DNA from: JAAYAY01 sp963674575
GTDB lineage: Bacteria; Planctomycetota; Planctomycetia; Pirellulales; Thermoguttaceae
Length of the DNA stretch: 64,000 nucleotides
Direction of reading: 5' to 3'
Assembly: GCA_963674575.2 (NCBI GenBank)
Contig: CAXXQT010000008.1
Location: forward strand, 434,001 to 498,000
The translations under genes and the position numbers were made by a program. Shown here piece after piece: positions 46,080 through 54,140 of the stretch (positions within the stretch are counted from its first letter, which is position 1; the number at the start of each line of letters is the position of its first letter). The notes under the pieces are model-generated. The model was not told the DNA's origin and made no database searches. It worked only from the letters and a program-made list of their open reading frames with translations.

Positions 46080-46823
46080 ATGAATCCCATACATTCTTCG
46101 ACGCGTTCCAAGAAGCCTGCCGCGCCGGTTCTCCCCTTCACGGTCGAATCGGCGTTGTTCTCCCCCTCGGCGGAAGATGGCTCGCACGCATTCTTCGCTC
46201 CCCTTCATTATGAACCGAAGTATGCTTATCCGCTCCTGATCTGGCTTCACGGTCCGCAGTGCACCGACGAACGCCAGTTGGTGCGGATCATGCCGCTGAT
46301 CAGCATGCGAAACTACGTGGCCGCCGCCCCCCGGGGCTTCTCGGTCCAGAACCGCGAGGGGCTCGGGTGGCCCCAGGATCCGACCTCGATTGAGGGGGCC
46401 ACGCATCGCGTTTTCGATTGCATTGCTGCGGCAAGCGATCGGTTTCACGTGGCGAGGAAGCGTGTGTTTCTCGGCGGATTTGACGGCGGTGGAACGATGG
46501 CGTTGCGAATCGCCTTCAATCAACCCGAGAGTTTTGCCGGTGTCCTCTCCTTGGGAGGCGCCCTCCCTCAAGGGCATCATCCGTTCGGGCGACTGGTTGC
46601 CGCTCGACGGTTGCCTACCTTCCTCGCGCTTGGACGCGACAGCGAGGTTTATGGTCCTGAGGACGCCTGCGATGACCTTCGGCTGCTCCACACCGCCGGG
46701 GTCTCCGTGACCCTCCGCCAGTACCCGTGCGGGCATGAACTCGCCACGCAGATGTTTCGTGATGTGGACCGCTGGATCATGGAACAGATCACCGCGCCCG
46801 CCGAATCGCCCGACTTCGTCTAG
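46080..46823 (+). CDS. Alpha/beta hydrolase-like protein with Asp at the nucleophile position
   Basis: 247 residues from ATG 46080. The fold and neighbours of the phospholipase/carboxylesterase type are visible: L-L-I-W-L-H-G near 55 (oxyanion loop) and a nucleophile elbow L-G-G-F-D-G-G-G-T-M-A-L with D135 where the usual motif is G-F-S-x-G-G. A catalytic-His candidate lies in Y-P-C-G-H-E-L (about 220), and L-A-L-G-R-D-S may hold the acid. The Ser to Asp change could mean a dead enzyme or an Asp-nucleophile enzyme as in haloalkane dehalogenases. The DNA has GAC with no sign of error around it. No operon partner is close. Confidence 0.75.
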   Translation: MNPIHSSTRSKKPAAPVLPFTVESALFSPSAEDGSHAFFAPLHYEPKYAYPLLIWLHGPQCTDERQLVRIMPLISMRNYVAAAPRGFSVQNREGLGWPQDPTSIEGATHRVFDCIAAASDRFHVARKRVFLGGFDGGGTMALRIAFNQPESFAGVLSLGGALPQGHHPFGRLVAARRLPTFLALGRDSEVYGPEDACDDLRLLHTAGVSVTLRQYPCGHELATQMFRDVDRWIMEQITAPAESPDFV

Positions 46824-46838
46824 CAGCTCGTTGAACAG

Positions 46839-47031
46839 GTAGGTCATCGCTCGCCGAGCGGGACCATGAAGCGGAGCAAACGTGGCCAATTCAGGGCTCG
46901 TTTGACCCACAACCGGTGTTCTGATGGCGTGCAATCGAGTTCCATCAGTTATGGGCAGTCCGTTCATGGGCACTATGTGTTGCGCGATGGAATGCCAACT
47001 GTGAGGTCCCGCTCGGCGAGCGGTGACCTAC
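46839..47031. mobile_element. MITE-like element with 27-bp inverted ends
   Basis: The ends 46839-46865 and 47005-47031 are reverse complements of 27 bases with one mismatch; the 139-base interior has no coding capacity. This size and structure fit a non-autonomous miniature element. No target duplication is obvious, and the sequence differs from the ends at 7530-7697. Confidence 0.55.
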
Positions 47032-47115
47032 CCAAGTGCCCATGAATCACTCGTGCTAGCATTGCTGGCACCGGCGATCTGAACTTGGTTGGATCGGCAT
47101 GTCGCCATCTATCTC

Positions 47116-47144
47116 TTGACACAAACTTGGGAATTCCGCTAAAA
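47116..47144 (+). promoter_or_regulatory. Possible sigma-70-type promoter before the TPR membrane gene
   Basis: TTGACA at 47116-47121 is followed 17 bases later by CTAAAA (47139-47144). The -35 is perfect and the -10 is weak. It would start transcription about 75 bases before ATG 47224 and might also cover the FlgN-like and regulator genes. Confidence 0.45.
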
Positions 47145-47223
47145 GCTCCGGACCTATTCTGCCTCTCGTCGAGGTCTGCGCTCTTTCCGTGCCGATCCGC
47201 GACGAGGCGTCAACGGATTGAAC

Positions 47224-49683
47224 ATGGCTACGGACGAACCAAACGCGGAAGACCAGCCCGCCACCGACGAAGGATCGGCGGACGAGCAACCGACGGGTCG
47301 CTTCCAGCGAATCAAACAGCTTGGCCAGTACGCACGGGAGCACCGCTTGAAGGCGGCGTTGGTCGGTGCCGCTGGACTTGCCGTCGTTCTTGGGCTTCTC
47401 CTTGCCATTGTTCTTCTCGCCGGAGAGGAAGAAAAGCCGGTAACTTTGGAGGAGGCCCTGGAGACTCTGGACGCCGGACTCTACGACCAGGCCTACGACA
47501 TGGGCAAACAACTGCGGGACAGCGCCGATCTTCCGGAAGATTCGTACGGCGCCCCCGCGTTCATTACCGGAGCGGCGCTCGCCTACGAAGCGGATCGCTC
47601 CTTCACCGACAACAAGAAACCCTATTACCTGCTCAGTTCCCGCTATCTGGAACAGGCACGCGATCTGGGGCTTCCTCCGGACCGGGAAGGGGAAGGCCTC
47701 TTCCAATTGGGGAGGACGCTGTTCCTCAGCGGCCAGATCCCCGCAAGTCGTCCTGTTTTTGAGCAGGCCTTGGAGGCCGCTCCCCGTCATCGTTCGGAAA
47801 TTCTCTGGCTGCTCACCGAGGCGTTTCTGAACGACGCCAATCCCGATTTCGAAGAGGCGTTGGTCTGGAACGACAAGTACCTGGCGGACCGGGTGCTTCG
47901 TCCCGCGGAGCGTCGTCGCGGATTGCTGCAGCGAGCCCGGATCCTGCTCGGACTCGGCCAGAAGGACGAGTGCATGGCCACCCTGGCCGAGATTCCGGAG
48001 GACGCCAAAGACAAGGCCGAGGCCCTGGTCATTCGCGCAGGCGTGATGATGGCCGAGGCGGACTCCATACTCGCCGCCGAGGATCTGACCCCCGAGCAGC
48101 AGCAGGCGGCCCATCAACGCTACGGCGAAGCCATTGAGGTCCTGAAGGCTGCCCAGGGACGGGACACGCTGAGCACCCAGGCAAGCCGAAAAGCCATGTT
48201 TCTCACCGCGGTCTGCCTTCGGCGTCAGGAGGAATTCAGCAAGGCCCTGGAACAGTTCGCCCACACCGCGCGTTCCAATCCCGAAACCTCCGAATCTCTG
48301 GCGGCCGACTTTGAAATGGCCGAGGTTCTTCGCACGCTCGGCGACCACAAGGAGGCCGTGGCCGCCTACGCCCGCGCTCTCGCCCAGGTGAGCGAGCCGG
48401 ACGACTACAGCAATCCCTGGATCTCGCTCAACGACCTGCAACGCCGGACCCTGGAAGCCTACGACTTCTATCTAGCGGACGAAGCGTTCGAGACGGCCCT
48501 GTTGCTGACCCAGCATATGCATCCCCTCTTGCCCGAGCCCCGGGTGACGGAACTGGAAGCCAAATGCCGCGCGGCCAGGGGACGAGCCCTGCTGGAGGCC
48601 TCGCTGTCGCTCGAAGCCGAGTCGATGGCCGCCCAGCAGGCGACCGGACGCGAGCAGCTTCGCCTCGCCGGCCTGGCCTATGCCAAACTGGCTGGGCTGC
48701 GGAGCGTTACCGAGTTCTACACGGATGATCTCTGGCAAAGCGCCCAGTGCTTCATGCAAGGCCACGACTACATCCATGCCGTGAAAACGCTTCAGGAGTA
48801 CCTCAACAACGGTTCCCGGCAGCGTCATCCCCAGGCCCTGGTTGACCTGGGCGAGGCCCAACTCAATCTCGGTCGGATGGACGGGGCCCTGGCGGCTTTT
48901 GAAGAGTGCATCGAATTCCATCCTCGCGATGCGGCCGCCTACCGGGCTCGCCTGATCGCCAGCCAGGCCCACGCGGAAAAAGGGGAGATGGAGCAGGCCG
49001 AGGCCCTTCTCGATACGAATTTGAACGGGCACCTCGCGCCGGGAAGCATCGAGTGGCGGGATTCCCTCTTCGCTCTCGGACGCCTTTACCATCGCCTGGG
49101 ACGCTACGACGAGGCCGCAAGCCGACTCGACGAAGCCGTACGCCGCTACCCGGACTGCGAGCAAACGCTCCCCGCCTACTACCTGCTTGCCGAATGTTAT
49201 CGCGCCCATGCCGCCCTCCTCCGCAAGCAAGTCGATACCGACCTCGTCGAGAGTGTTCGCAAAACGAATCTCCGACGCGTTTACGAACAACTGACGAAAG
49301 CCGGCGAATACTATGCCCTGGTCCAGGAGGCCCTCAACGAACGCCAGGAGCGGCAGCAACTCTCCGACGTGGAACAGAAAACGCTGCGCAACTGCTATTT
49401 TGCCATCGGCTCCACCTGGTTCGAACTGGGGGACTTCGAAAACGCTGTCCGAGCCTACACGGCAGCGAGCACACGCTACCAGAACACTCCCGAGGCGCTC
49501 GAGGCCTACGTGCAAATCGCTCGTGCCCACGCAAGACTGAGCGATCCCGAACAAGCTCGCGTTACCGTGCGGCGAGCCGAAGAAGTTCTCAAACGCCTCA
49601 AGTCGCAGGGGGATTTCCTGCGAACCACGAACCTCGATCCCCAGCAGTGGGAAGAATTCCTCGCCTGGATGGAAACGCTGTGA
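47224..49683 (+). CDS. Membrane-anchored TPR protein, upstream of flagellar genes
   Basis: 819 residues from ATG 47224. An acidic cytoplasmic N-terminus is followed by one TM helix (about 44-64; A-A-L-V-G-A-A-G-L-A-V-V-L-G-L-L). The rest is a long series of TPR-like helix pairs, for example E-G-L-F-Q-L-G-R-T-L-F-L-S-G-Q, Y-H-R-L-G-R-Y-D-E-A-A and Y-F-A-I-G-S-T-W-F-E-L-G-D-F. It should expose a scaffold in the periplasm. The FlgN-like gene overlaps its stop, so it is co-transcribed with the flagellar regulators and could help to assemble or place the flagellum; this is inference from position. Confidence 0.8.
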   Translation: MATDEPNAEDQPATDEGSADEQPTGRFQRIKQLGQYAREHRLKAALVGAAGLAVVLGLLLAIVLLAGEEEKPVTLEEALETLDAGLYDQAYDMGKQLRDSADLPEDSYGAPAFITGAALAYEADRSFTDNKKPYYLLSSRYLEQARDLGLPPDREGEGLFQLGRTLFLSGQIPASRPVFEQALEAAPRHRSEILWLLTEAFLNDANPDFEEALVWNDKYLADRVLRPAERRRGLLQRARILLGLGQKDECMATLAEIPEDAKDKAEALVIRAGVMMAEADSILAAEDLTPEQQQAAHQRYGEAIEVLKAAQGRDTLSTQASRKAMFLTAVCLRRQEEFSKALEQFAHTARSNPETSESLAADFEMAEVLRTLGDHKEAVAAYARALAQVSEPDDYSNPWISLNDLQRRTLEAYDFYLADEAFETALLLTQHMHPLLPEPRVTELEAKCRAARGRALLEASLSLEAESMAAQQATGREQLRLAGLAYAKLAGLRSVTEFYTDDLWQSAQCFMQGHDYIHAVKTLQEYLNNGSRQRHPQALVDLGEAQLNLGRMDGALAAFEECIEFHPRDAAAYRARLIASQAHAEKGEMEQAEALLDTNLNGHLAPGSIEWRDSLFALGRLYHRLGRYDEAASRLDEAVRRYPDCEQTLPAYYLLAECYRAHAALLRKQVDTDLVESVRKTNLRRVYEQLTKAGEYYALVQEALNERQERQQLSDVEQKTLRNCYFAIGSTWFELGDFENAVRAYTAASTRYQNTPEALEAYVQIARAHARLSDPEQARVTVRRAEEVLKRLKSQGDFLRTTNLDPQQWEEFLAWMETL

Positions 49684-49688
49684 ACGAT

Positions 49689-50144
49689 ATGACCCCTCTG
49701 GAAACCGACGCCCTCGCCGACCTGGTCCGGCAGAAGCGGGACTTTCTCCTGAGCCTGCGCGAAATGGGGAAACGGCAGATGAAATTCGTGGTCGAGGGAG
49801 AAATGACCCGGCTTCTCGACGTGCTCGCCGAAAAGCAACGCGTCCTCAACGGCCTGCAGCGGGTCGAACGCGCCCTCGACCCCTATCGCGGCCAGGAACC
49901 GGAAGCACGCCTTTGGCGAAACGACCGGGCCCGCGCCGATTGCGCCCAACTGCTCGACGAGTGCGAACGCCTCCTCAAGGAAACCGTCGAGCAGGAACGC
50001 CAAAGTGAGGCGGCGCTCGTCGTTCGCCGCGACGAGGCCGCCGTCAAACTGCATCATGCCCACACTGCCGGCCGTGCGCGGGGCGCCTACCTCGAACGGG
50101 GCCGCGCGAACTCGAGCCGACTCGACCTCTCTTCGGAAGACTGA
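49689..50144 (+). CDS. flgN: FlgN-like flagellar export chaperone
   Basis: 151 residues from ATG 49689; a GTG at 49680 overlaps the previous stop and is the alternative. The protein is nearly all helical coiled coil, with L-A-D-L-V-R-Q-K-R-D-F-L, L-A-E-K-Q-R-V-L and a Glu/Arg-rich C-terminal half, the pattern and length of FlgN family proteins that guard hook-associated proteins. The C-terminal part ends R-G-A-Y-L-E-R-G. Its stop overlaps the kinase start (TGATG), and the flagellar operon lies 3 kb downstream. The identification rests on shape and context more than on invariant residues. Confidence 0.72.
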   Translation: MTPLETDALADLVRQKRDFLLSLREMGKRQMKFVVEGEMTRLLDVLAEKQRVLNGLQRVERALDPYRGQEPEARLWRNDRARADCAQLLDECERLLKETVEQERQSEAALVVRRDEAAVKLHHAHTAGRARGAYLERGRANSSRLDLSSED

Positions 50145-51028
50145 TGGTGAATCAGAACGCACAAGACTCCCTCGAACAAGCCTCGGCGACCGCTTGCGAC
50201 GCGCTCTTGCCCGGCGACGACGCCGATCTGCAGACCGTGCTCGCCGCCTGGCACTCCGCCACCCTCCGCCTGGAACGAACCCACGTGACGCTCCAGGAGG
50301 AAGTGCGACGCTTGACGGACGAACTGGAAGCCAAGAACCGGGAACTGGCTCGCAAGGACCGCCTTGCCGATCTCGGCCAGATGGCCGCCCACGTGGCCCA
50401 TGAGGTACGAAACACCCTCGTCCCCGTCTCGCTCTACCTGAGCCTGCTCCGACGCCGACTCCAGGGCGACGACCAGAGCCTCGAGGTGCTTCAGAAAGTC
50501 GCCTCCGGCTTCCAGGCCCTCGATGTTACCGTCAACGATCTGCTCCACTTCACGTCGGATCGCGACCCCTGCCGTCAGGTCTTCGTCGTGGACGACCTGT
50601 TCCACGAAATCAGCGACTCCCTCCTTCCGCAACTCCAGGCCCAGGCCATCACGGTAGGGCGGAACCTCGAACCGGGGCTCACCGCGATCGCCGACCGCGA
50701 AATGCTCCGACGGGCCTTGCTCAACCTTGTTCTCAACGCCGTTGACGCCATGCCCGACGGGGGCCGCCTCGAACTCGCGGCCGACCGCGACGGCAGCGCA
50801 GTCCGCTTCACGGTGGGCGACAGCGGACCGGGGCTCAGCGACGACATCCTGCGACGCCTGTTCGAGCCCTTCGTCACCACCAAGCAGAGCGGCACGGGCC
50901 TTGGGTTGACCATCGTTGAACGGATTGCCGAAGTCCACGGCGGCACGGTCACCGCCGAGAACGGAACCGAGGGCGGCGCGCGTTTCGCCCTGCGAATTCC
51001 CATGACTGCAAGCGAGGTGAACGCATGA
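50144..51028 (+). CDS. NtrB-like sensor histidine kinase, probable flagellar regulator
   Basis: 294 residues from ATG 50144. There is no transmembrane segment, so it is a cytoplasmic kinase. A coiled-coil (about 40-75) precedes the phosphoacceptor H86 in H-V-A-H-E-V-R-N. The ATPase domain has L-V-L-N-A-V-D-A-M (N box), V-G-D-S-G-P-G-L (G1) and P-F-V-T-T-K-Q-S-G-T-G-L-G-L (F/G2). It resembles FlrB/FleS in form and place, which sense flagellar assembly. It overlaps its partner response regulator (ATGA) and lies upstream of flgB, so it likely sets transcription of the flagellar genes. Confidence 0.88.
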   Translation: MVNQNAQDSLEQASATACDALLPGDDADLQTVLAAWHSATLRLERTHVTLQEEVRRLTDELEAKNRELARKDRLADLGQMAAHVAHEVRNTLVPVSLYLSLLRRRLQGDDQSLEVLQKVASGFQALDVTVNDLLHFTSDRDPCRQVFVVDDLFHEISDSLLPQLQAQAITVGRNLEPGLTAIADREMLRRALLNLVLNAVDAMPDGGRLELAADRDGSAVRFTVGDSGPGLSDDILRRLFEPFVTTKQSGTGLGLTIVERIAEVHGGTVTAENGTEGGARFALRIPMTASEVNA

Positions 51029-52443
51029 AACTCCCGGACAACCCATCCGCCACGCTCGAAGCCTCCGGACGCGTTCTCGTCGTCGACGACCATCGCCAGG
51101 CCCGGGAATCGATTGCCGACGTGCTCCGCCATGTAGGCCATGATGTGCGCTGCTGCTCCAGTGCGGCCGAGGCGCTTCAGACCGTTCAGGGCGAGCCTTT
51201 CGATTGCATCGTCACCGATCTCCAGATGCCCGGCATGTCCGGACTGGAACTCATCGTCCAGTTGGAACGCCGTGGCTGCGACGCCCAGATCGTGATGGTG
51301 ACGGCCCATGCCTCCGTTTCCAGCGCCGTTGAAGCCATGCGCCGCGGCGCCTTCGACTACATCGAAAAGCCTTTCGACGTGGACCAACTGGAAACCCTCG
51401 TGGGCAAGGCGATTCGCAGCGGTCGCATGCTCCAGCAGGCCAGTCGCCCCGATCGCGCGACTCCCAGCGATGTGGCGCCCGTCATGGTCGGGGCGAGCCC
51501 CGCCATGCAGAACCTTCGCGACAAGATCGCACGCCTCGCCCCTACCCCGGAAACTGTCCTGATCCACGGCGAAAGCGGAACGGGGAAGGAACTCGTCGCC
51601 AAGACGGTCCATGCCATGAGTTCCCGTGCCACCGGGCCCATGGTCAGCCTCAACTGCCCCGTCCTTTCCGTCCAACTCATGGAGAGCGAACTGTTCGGCC
51701 ACGAACGGGGCGCTTTCACCGGGGCCGAAGCTTCGCGAACGGGTCGCTTCGAAATGGCTCATGGCGGATCGATCCTTCTCGATGAAGTGACTGAAATCGA
51801 TCTCAACCTTCAGGCGAAACTGCTCCGCGTCCTCCAGGAACGCGCCTTCGAACGGGTCGGCTCCAGCAGCACAATCGAAATCGACGTCCGAGTCCTCGCC
51901 ACGACCAACCGCGACCTGAAACGGGAGGTGGCGGAAGGTCGGTTCCGGGAGGATCTTTACTACCGACTCGCCGTTGTTCCCGTGGAGGTTCCGCCCCTGC
52001 GCGATCGGCGGGAGGACATCCCCGCACTCATCGACTATTTCCTCGGGCGCTGCGCCCAGCGACTCCAGCGAGAGCCGGCCTCGCTCGACGCCGGGGCGAT
52101 GGAACTCCTGGTTCGGTACAACTGGCCCGGCAACGTTCGCGAACTGGAGAACGTCGTGACCCGGGCGAGCGTGCTTCAGGGCGATGCGCCCCTCACCGCA
52201 GACGAACTGCGGCGATGGCTGCTTGCCGATCCGTCGGACTCCGCTTCCCCTGGCCAGGGCGACGTGCCCGTCGGACTCAGTCTCCAGGAGATGGAGCGCC
52301 GCCTGATCGAAGCCACCCTCGACCACCACGGCGGCCACCGCGCCAAAACCGCCAAGGCCCTGGGCATCGGACTGCGAACCTTAACCACCAAACTGCGACA
52401 ATACGGCTACGCCCCACGGGAGAATTCCTGCCGCGCGGCGTAA
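51025..52443 (+). CDS. NtrC-family sigma-54 activator, probable flagellar regulator
   Basis: 472 residues from ATG 51025, which overlaps the kinase stop. Receiver domain about 15-130 with phospho-acceptor D65 in V-T-D-L-Q-M-P-G. AAA+ domain about 155-385 with G-E-S-G-T-G-K-E (Walker A), E-L-F-G-H-E-R-G-A-F-T-G-A (the GAFTGA loop that contacts sigma-54) and G-S-I-L-L-D-E-V-T-E. C-terminal Fis-type HTH about 425-465. This is the FlrC/FleR/NtrC architecture. It should open promoters such as the one at 52896-52912, immediately downstream, and thus drive flgB and the genes that follow. Confidence 0.93.
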   Translation: MKLPDNPSATLEASGRVLVVDDHRQARESIADVLRHVGHDVRCCSSAAEALQTVQGEPFDCIVTDLQMPGMSGLELIVQLERRGCDAQIVMVTAHASVSSAVEAMRRGAFDYIEKPFDVDQLETLVGKAIRSGRMLQQASRPDRATPSDVAPVMVGASPAMQNLRDKIARLAPTPETVLIHGESGTGKELVAKTVHAMSSRATGPMVSLNCPVLSVQLMESELFGHERGAFTGAEASRTGRFEMAHGGSILLDEVTEIDLNLQAKLLRVLQERAFERVGSSSTIEIDVRVLATTNRDLKREVAEGRFREDLYYRLAVVPVEVPPLRDRREDIPALIDYFLGRCAQRLQREPASLDAGAMELLVRYNWPGNVRELENVVTRASVLQGDAPLTADELRRWLLADPSDSASPGQGDVPVGLSLQEMERRLIEATLDHHGGHRAKTAKALGIGLRTLTTKLRQYGYAPRENSCRAA

Positions 52444-52445
52444 AC

Positions 52446-52568
52446 GTAGGTTGGCTCTCCTGAGCCGAGGCTAGCAATACAAACGTCACCGGAAACCTTG
52501 GATCCTGGTCATGCGGAAAGGGAAACTCAGCGACGATTCGAGGGGTCGGCTCTGGAGAGCCAACCTAC
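52446..52568. repeat. Inverted repeat flanking the start of the tandem array
   Basis: 52446-52466 and 52548-52568 are 21-base reverse complements with one mismatch. Their core (GGCTC...GAGCC) is the same as in the 28-bp tandem units that follow, so the structure belongs to one repeat family. Confidence 0.6.
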
Positions 52569-52573
52569 GGGAA

Positions 52574-52710
52574 ACCCGGCTCGGAGAGCCAGGCTACGAA
52601 GACCCGGCTCAGAGAGCCAGGCTACGAAGACCCGGCTCGGAGAGCCAGGCTACGAAGACCCGGCTCAGAGAGCCAGGCTACGAAGACCCGGCTCGGAGAG
52701 CCAGGCTACA
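52574..52710. repeat. 28-bp tandem array with two alternating unit types
   Basis: Four complete units (52574, 52602, 52630 and 52658 as starts) and a 25-base fifth (52686-52710). Units 1, 3 and 5 read GGCTCGGAGAGCC in the core; units 2 and 4 read GGCTCAGAGAGCC. The alternation gives a higher 56-base period. Each core is a short palindrome. There are no spacers between units, so it is not a CRISPR. The array sits between the activator gene and its probable target promoter. Confidence 0.85.
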
Positions 52711-52895
52711 GAACTGCGACGATCGGCTGAATCGGCCGGTTGGGCCGCGCCGAATCGGCCGGTTGAAATCGGCTGGCACGGAACCGTTTGGGAGAAACAG
52801 TCAAGACAACCAGACACCGTAACTGCAAGCGGCCTGGAGATTTGGGAAGACCTGGCTGAACAGTGTGTTTTACGGACACGTCCCACACGCCATCG

Positions 52896-52912
52896 TTGGC
52901 ATGGGGCTTGCT
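52896..52912 (+). promoter_or_regulatory. Sigma-54-type promoter for the flgB operon
   Basis: TTGGCATGGGGCTTGCT carries the -24 GG (52898-52899) and -12 GC (52910-52911) with exactly 10 bases between, matching the consensus TTGGCAY-N5-TTGCW. The start of transcription would be near 52923, and ATG of flgB is at 52960. The sigma-54 activator gene ends 450 bases upstream, and the rest of the gap holds repeats. Confidence 0.82.
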
Positions 52913-52959
52913 CCAAGGAGATTTTCGGGCTCGCCCAGGCGAGCCGGGATGGATCGGTC

Positions 52960-53385
52960 ATGTACTCGACCTTGTTCAAATCGACGACGATTCCCGTCCT
53001 GCAGCAGGCGGTTCAGTTCAATCAGGCACGGCAAGTTGTCCTGGCGGGCAACATAGCCAACATGGACACGCCCGGCTACCAGGTTCGCGACCTGTCCGTC
53101 GAAGACTTTCAGAACCAATTGAAAGAGGTGATTCGCAAGCGGCATGCCCCGGCCCAGCCGGAATCGCTCGGAGGGGCCTTGAACGGGCTGGGAGGCTCCG
53201 CGGCGAGCGACGAAGCCGAAAGCGTGAAGGATCCCAGGACCATCCTCTACCACGACAAGAGCAACGTGGGCGTGGAATACCAGGTGACGGAGATGGTCAA
53301 GAACCAGATGCAGCACAACATGGCCCTGACGATCATGAACAACCAGATGCGACTGCTGGAAACGGCGATCAGCGAACGGCTCTAA
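52960..53385 (+). CDS. flgB: Flagellar basal-body rod protein FlgB
   Basis: 141 residues from ATG 52960. An open frame continues upstream through the tandem repeats, but there is no coding signal there, and the conserved rod-protein start is at 52960. It has the N-terminal rod motif with L-A-G-N-I-A-N-M-D-T-P-G-Y (the conserved A-N-x-x-T-P-G-Y), a variable middle and a C-terminal helix Q-M-x-L-L-E-T-A-I-S. It is a proximal rod subunit, exported by the flagellar type III system. It is first in the flgB-flgC-fliE-fliF order, driven by the sigma-54 promoter just before it. Confidence 0.95.
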   Translation: MYSTLFKSTTIPVLQQAVQFNQARQVVLAGNIANMDTPGYQVRDLSVEDFQNQLKEVIRKRHAPAQPESLGGALNGLGGSAASDEAESVKDPRTILYHDKSNVGVEYQVTEMVKNQMQHNMALTIMNNQMRLLETAISERL

Positions 53386-53406
53386 CCCTAAGTGATGGAG
53401 TCTGAT

Positions 53407-53826
53407 ATGTTTTCTTCCCTGGACGTGAGCACGAGCGGCCTGGCCGCTCAACGGGTCAGGATGAACGCCATCAGCGGCAACCTGGCGAACATTTCGACAA
53501 CTCACAACGAGGAGGGGGAGCGAATTCCCTACCAGCCGCGGTACGTCATTTTCCAGACCGACGACAGCGTCGGCTCCAGCGGCGCCTCCGGCGTGCGTGT
53601 CGAATCGGTTCAGACCGAAAACCTGGAACCCCTTTACAAGTACGAGCCGGACCACCCCGACGCGATCCAGGAGGGGGAGTGGGCTGGCTACGTGGCCTAT
53701 CCCAACGTGAACATGATGACCGAGTACACCGATGCCATGGAGGCTGCCCGGGCCTACGAGGCGAATCTCGGCGCCATTGAAATCGCCAAAGATCTGGCGA
53801 ACCAGACCCTGAGGATCATTGCCTGA
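53407..53826 (+). CDS. flgC: Flagellar basal-body rod protein FlgC
   Basis: 139 residues from ATG 53407, with GGAG 6 bases upstream; ATG 53395 and GTG 53392 are less likely. It has the conserved rod/hook N-terminus M-F-S-S-L-D-V-S-T-S-G-L-A-A-Q-R and G-N-L-A-N, and the C-terminal A-R-A-Y-E-A-N-L. It should form the rod with FlgB. It ends where fliE starts (TGATG), with translational coupling. Length is normal for FlgC (about 135-150). Confidence 0.95.
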   Translation: MFSSLDVSTSGLAAQRVRMNAISGNLANISTTHNEEGERIPYQPRYVIFQTDDSVGSSGASGVRVESVQTENLEPLYKYEPDHPDAIQEGEWAGYVAYPNVNMMTEYTDAMEAARAYEANLGAIEIAKDLANQTLRIIA

Positions 53827-54125
53827 TGAACTCGATCCAAGGATTCCGAATCCCCACCCCCGTCGGGACCCCCCAATCCTCCGGTGCCCAGGAGGCGAGT
53901 GGCGAAGGATCGTTCAAGAGCTTCCTGCTCGATTCGATCCGCGAAGTCAACACGATGCAGCAGGACGCCGACCAGGCGGTCGAAAAGCTCGTGGCCGGAG
54001 AGGACGTCAATCCTGCCGAGGTCCTCACCGCCGTCCAGAAGGCCGACATCGCCTTCAAGCTGATGATGCAGATACGTAACAAGATGGTCCAAGCGTACAA
54101 CGACGTGCAGAGCATTCGCGTTTAG
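53826..54125 (+). CDS. fliE: Flagellar hook-basal body complex protein FliE
   Basis: 99 residues from ATG 53826, overlapping the flgC stop. Helical body with F-L-L-D-S-I-R-E-V-N and the C-terminal D-I-A-F-K-L-M-M-Q-I-R-N-K-M-V-Q-A-Y-N-D-V that defines FliE. It joins the MS ring to the rod. Next comes the inverted-repeat element 54141-54252, and then fliF. Confidence 0.95.
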   Translation: MNSIQGFRIPTPVGTPQSSGAQEASGEGSFKSFLLDSIREVNTMQQDADQAVEKLVAGEDVNPAEVLTAVQKADIAFKLMMQIRNKMVQAYNDVQSIRV

Positions 54126-54140
54126 GAGAACGCCTTATCC

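Larger units (their letters stand above)
46824..47223. other. Gene-free region of 400 bases with a MITE-like inverted repeat
   Basis: No gene is recognised. The region holds the inverted-repeat element 46839-47031 and, downstream, the possible promoter at 47116-47144 for the TPR gene at 47224. Confidence 0.55.

Noticed and set aside
52574..52710. CRISPR array
   Set aside because: The 28-bp units are contiguous with no spacers, the core is palindromic, and no cas genes are near.
52774..52790. Second sigma-54-like site (TGGCACGGAACCGTTTG)
   Set aside because: The GG is present but no GC lies at the fixed 10-base distance, so it lacks the -12 element.
52498..52959. N-terminal extension of FlgB through the tandem repeat array
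   Set aside because: The frame is open, but the translation is repeat-derived and FlgB has its normal length and start at 52960, downstream of the sigma-54 promoter.
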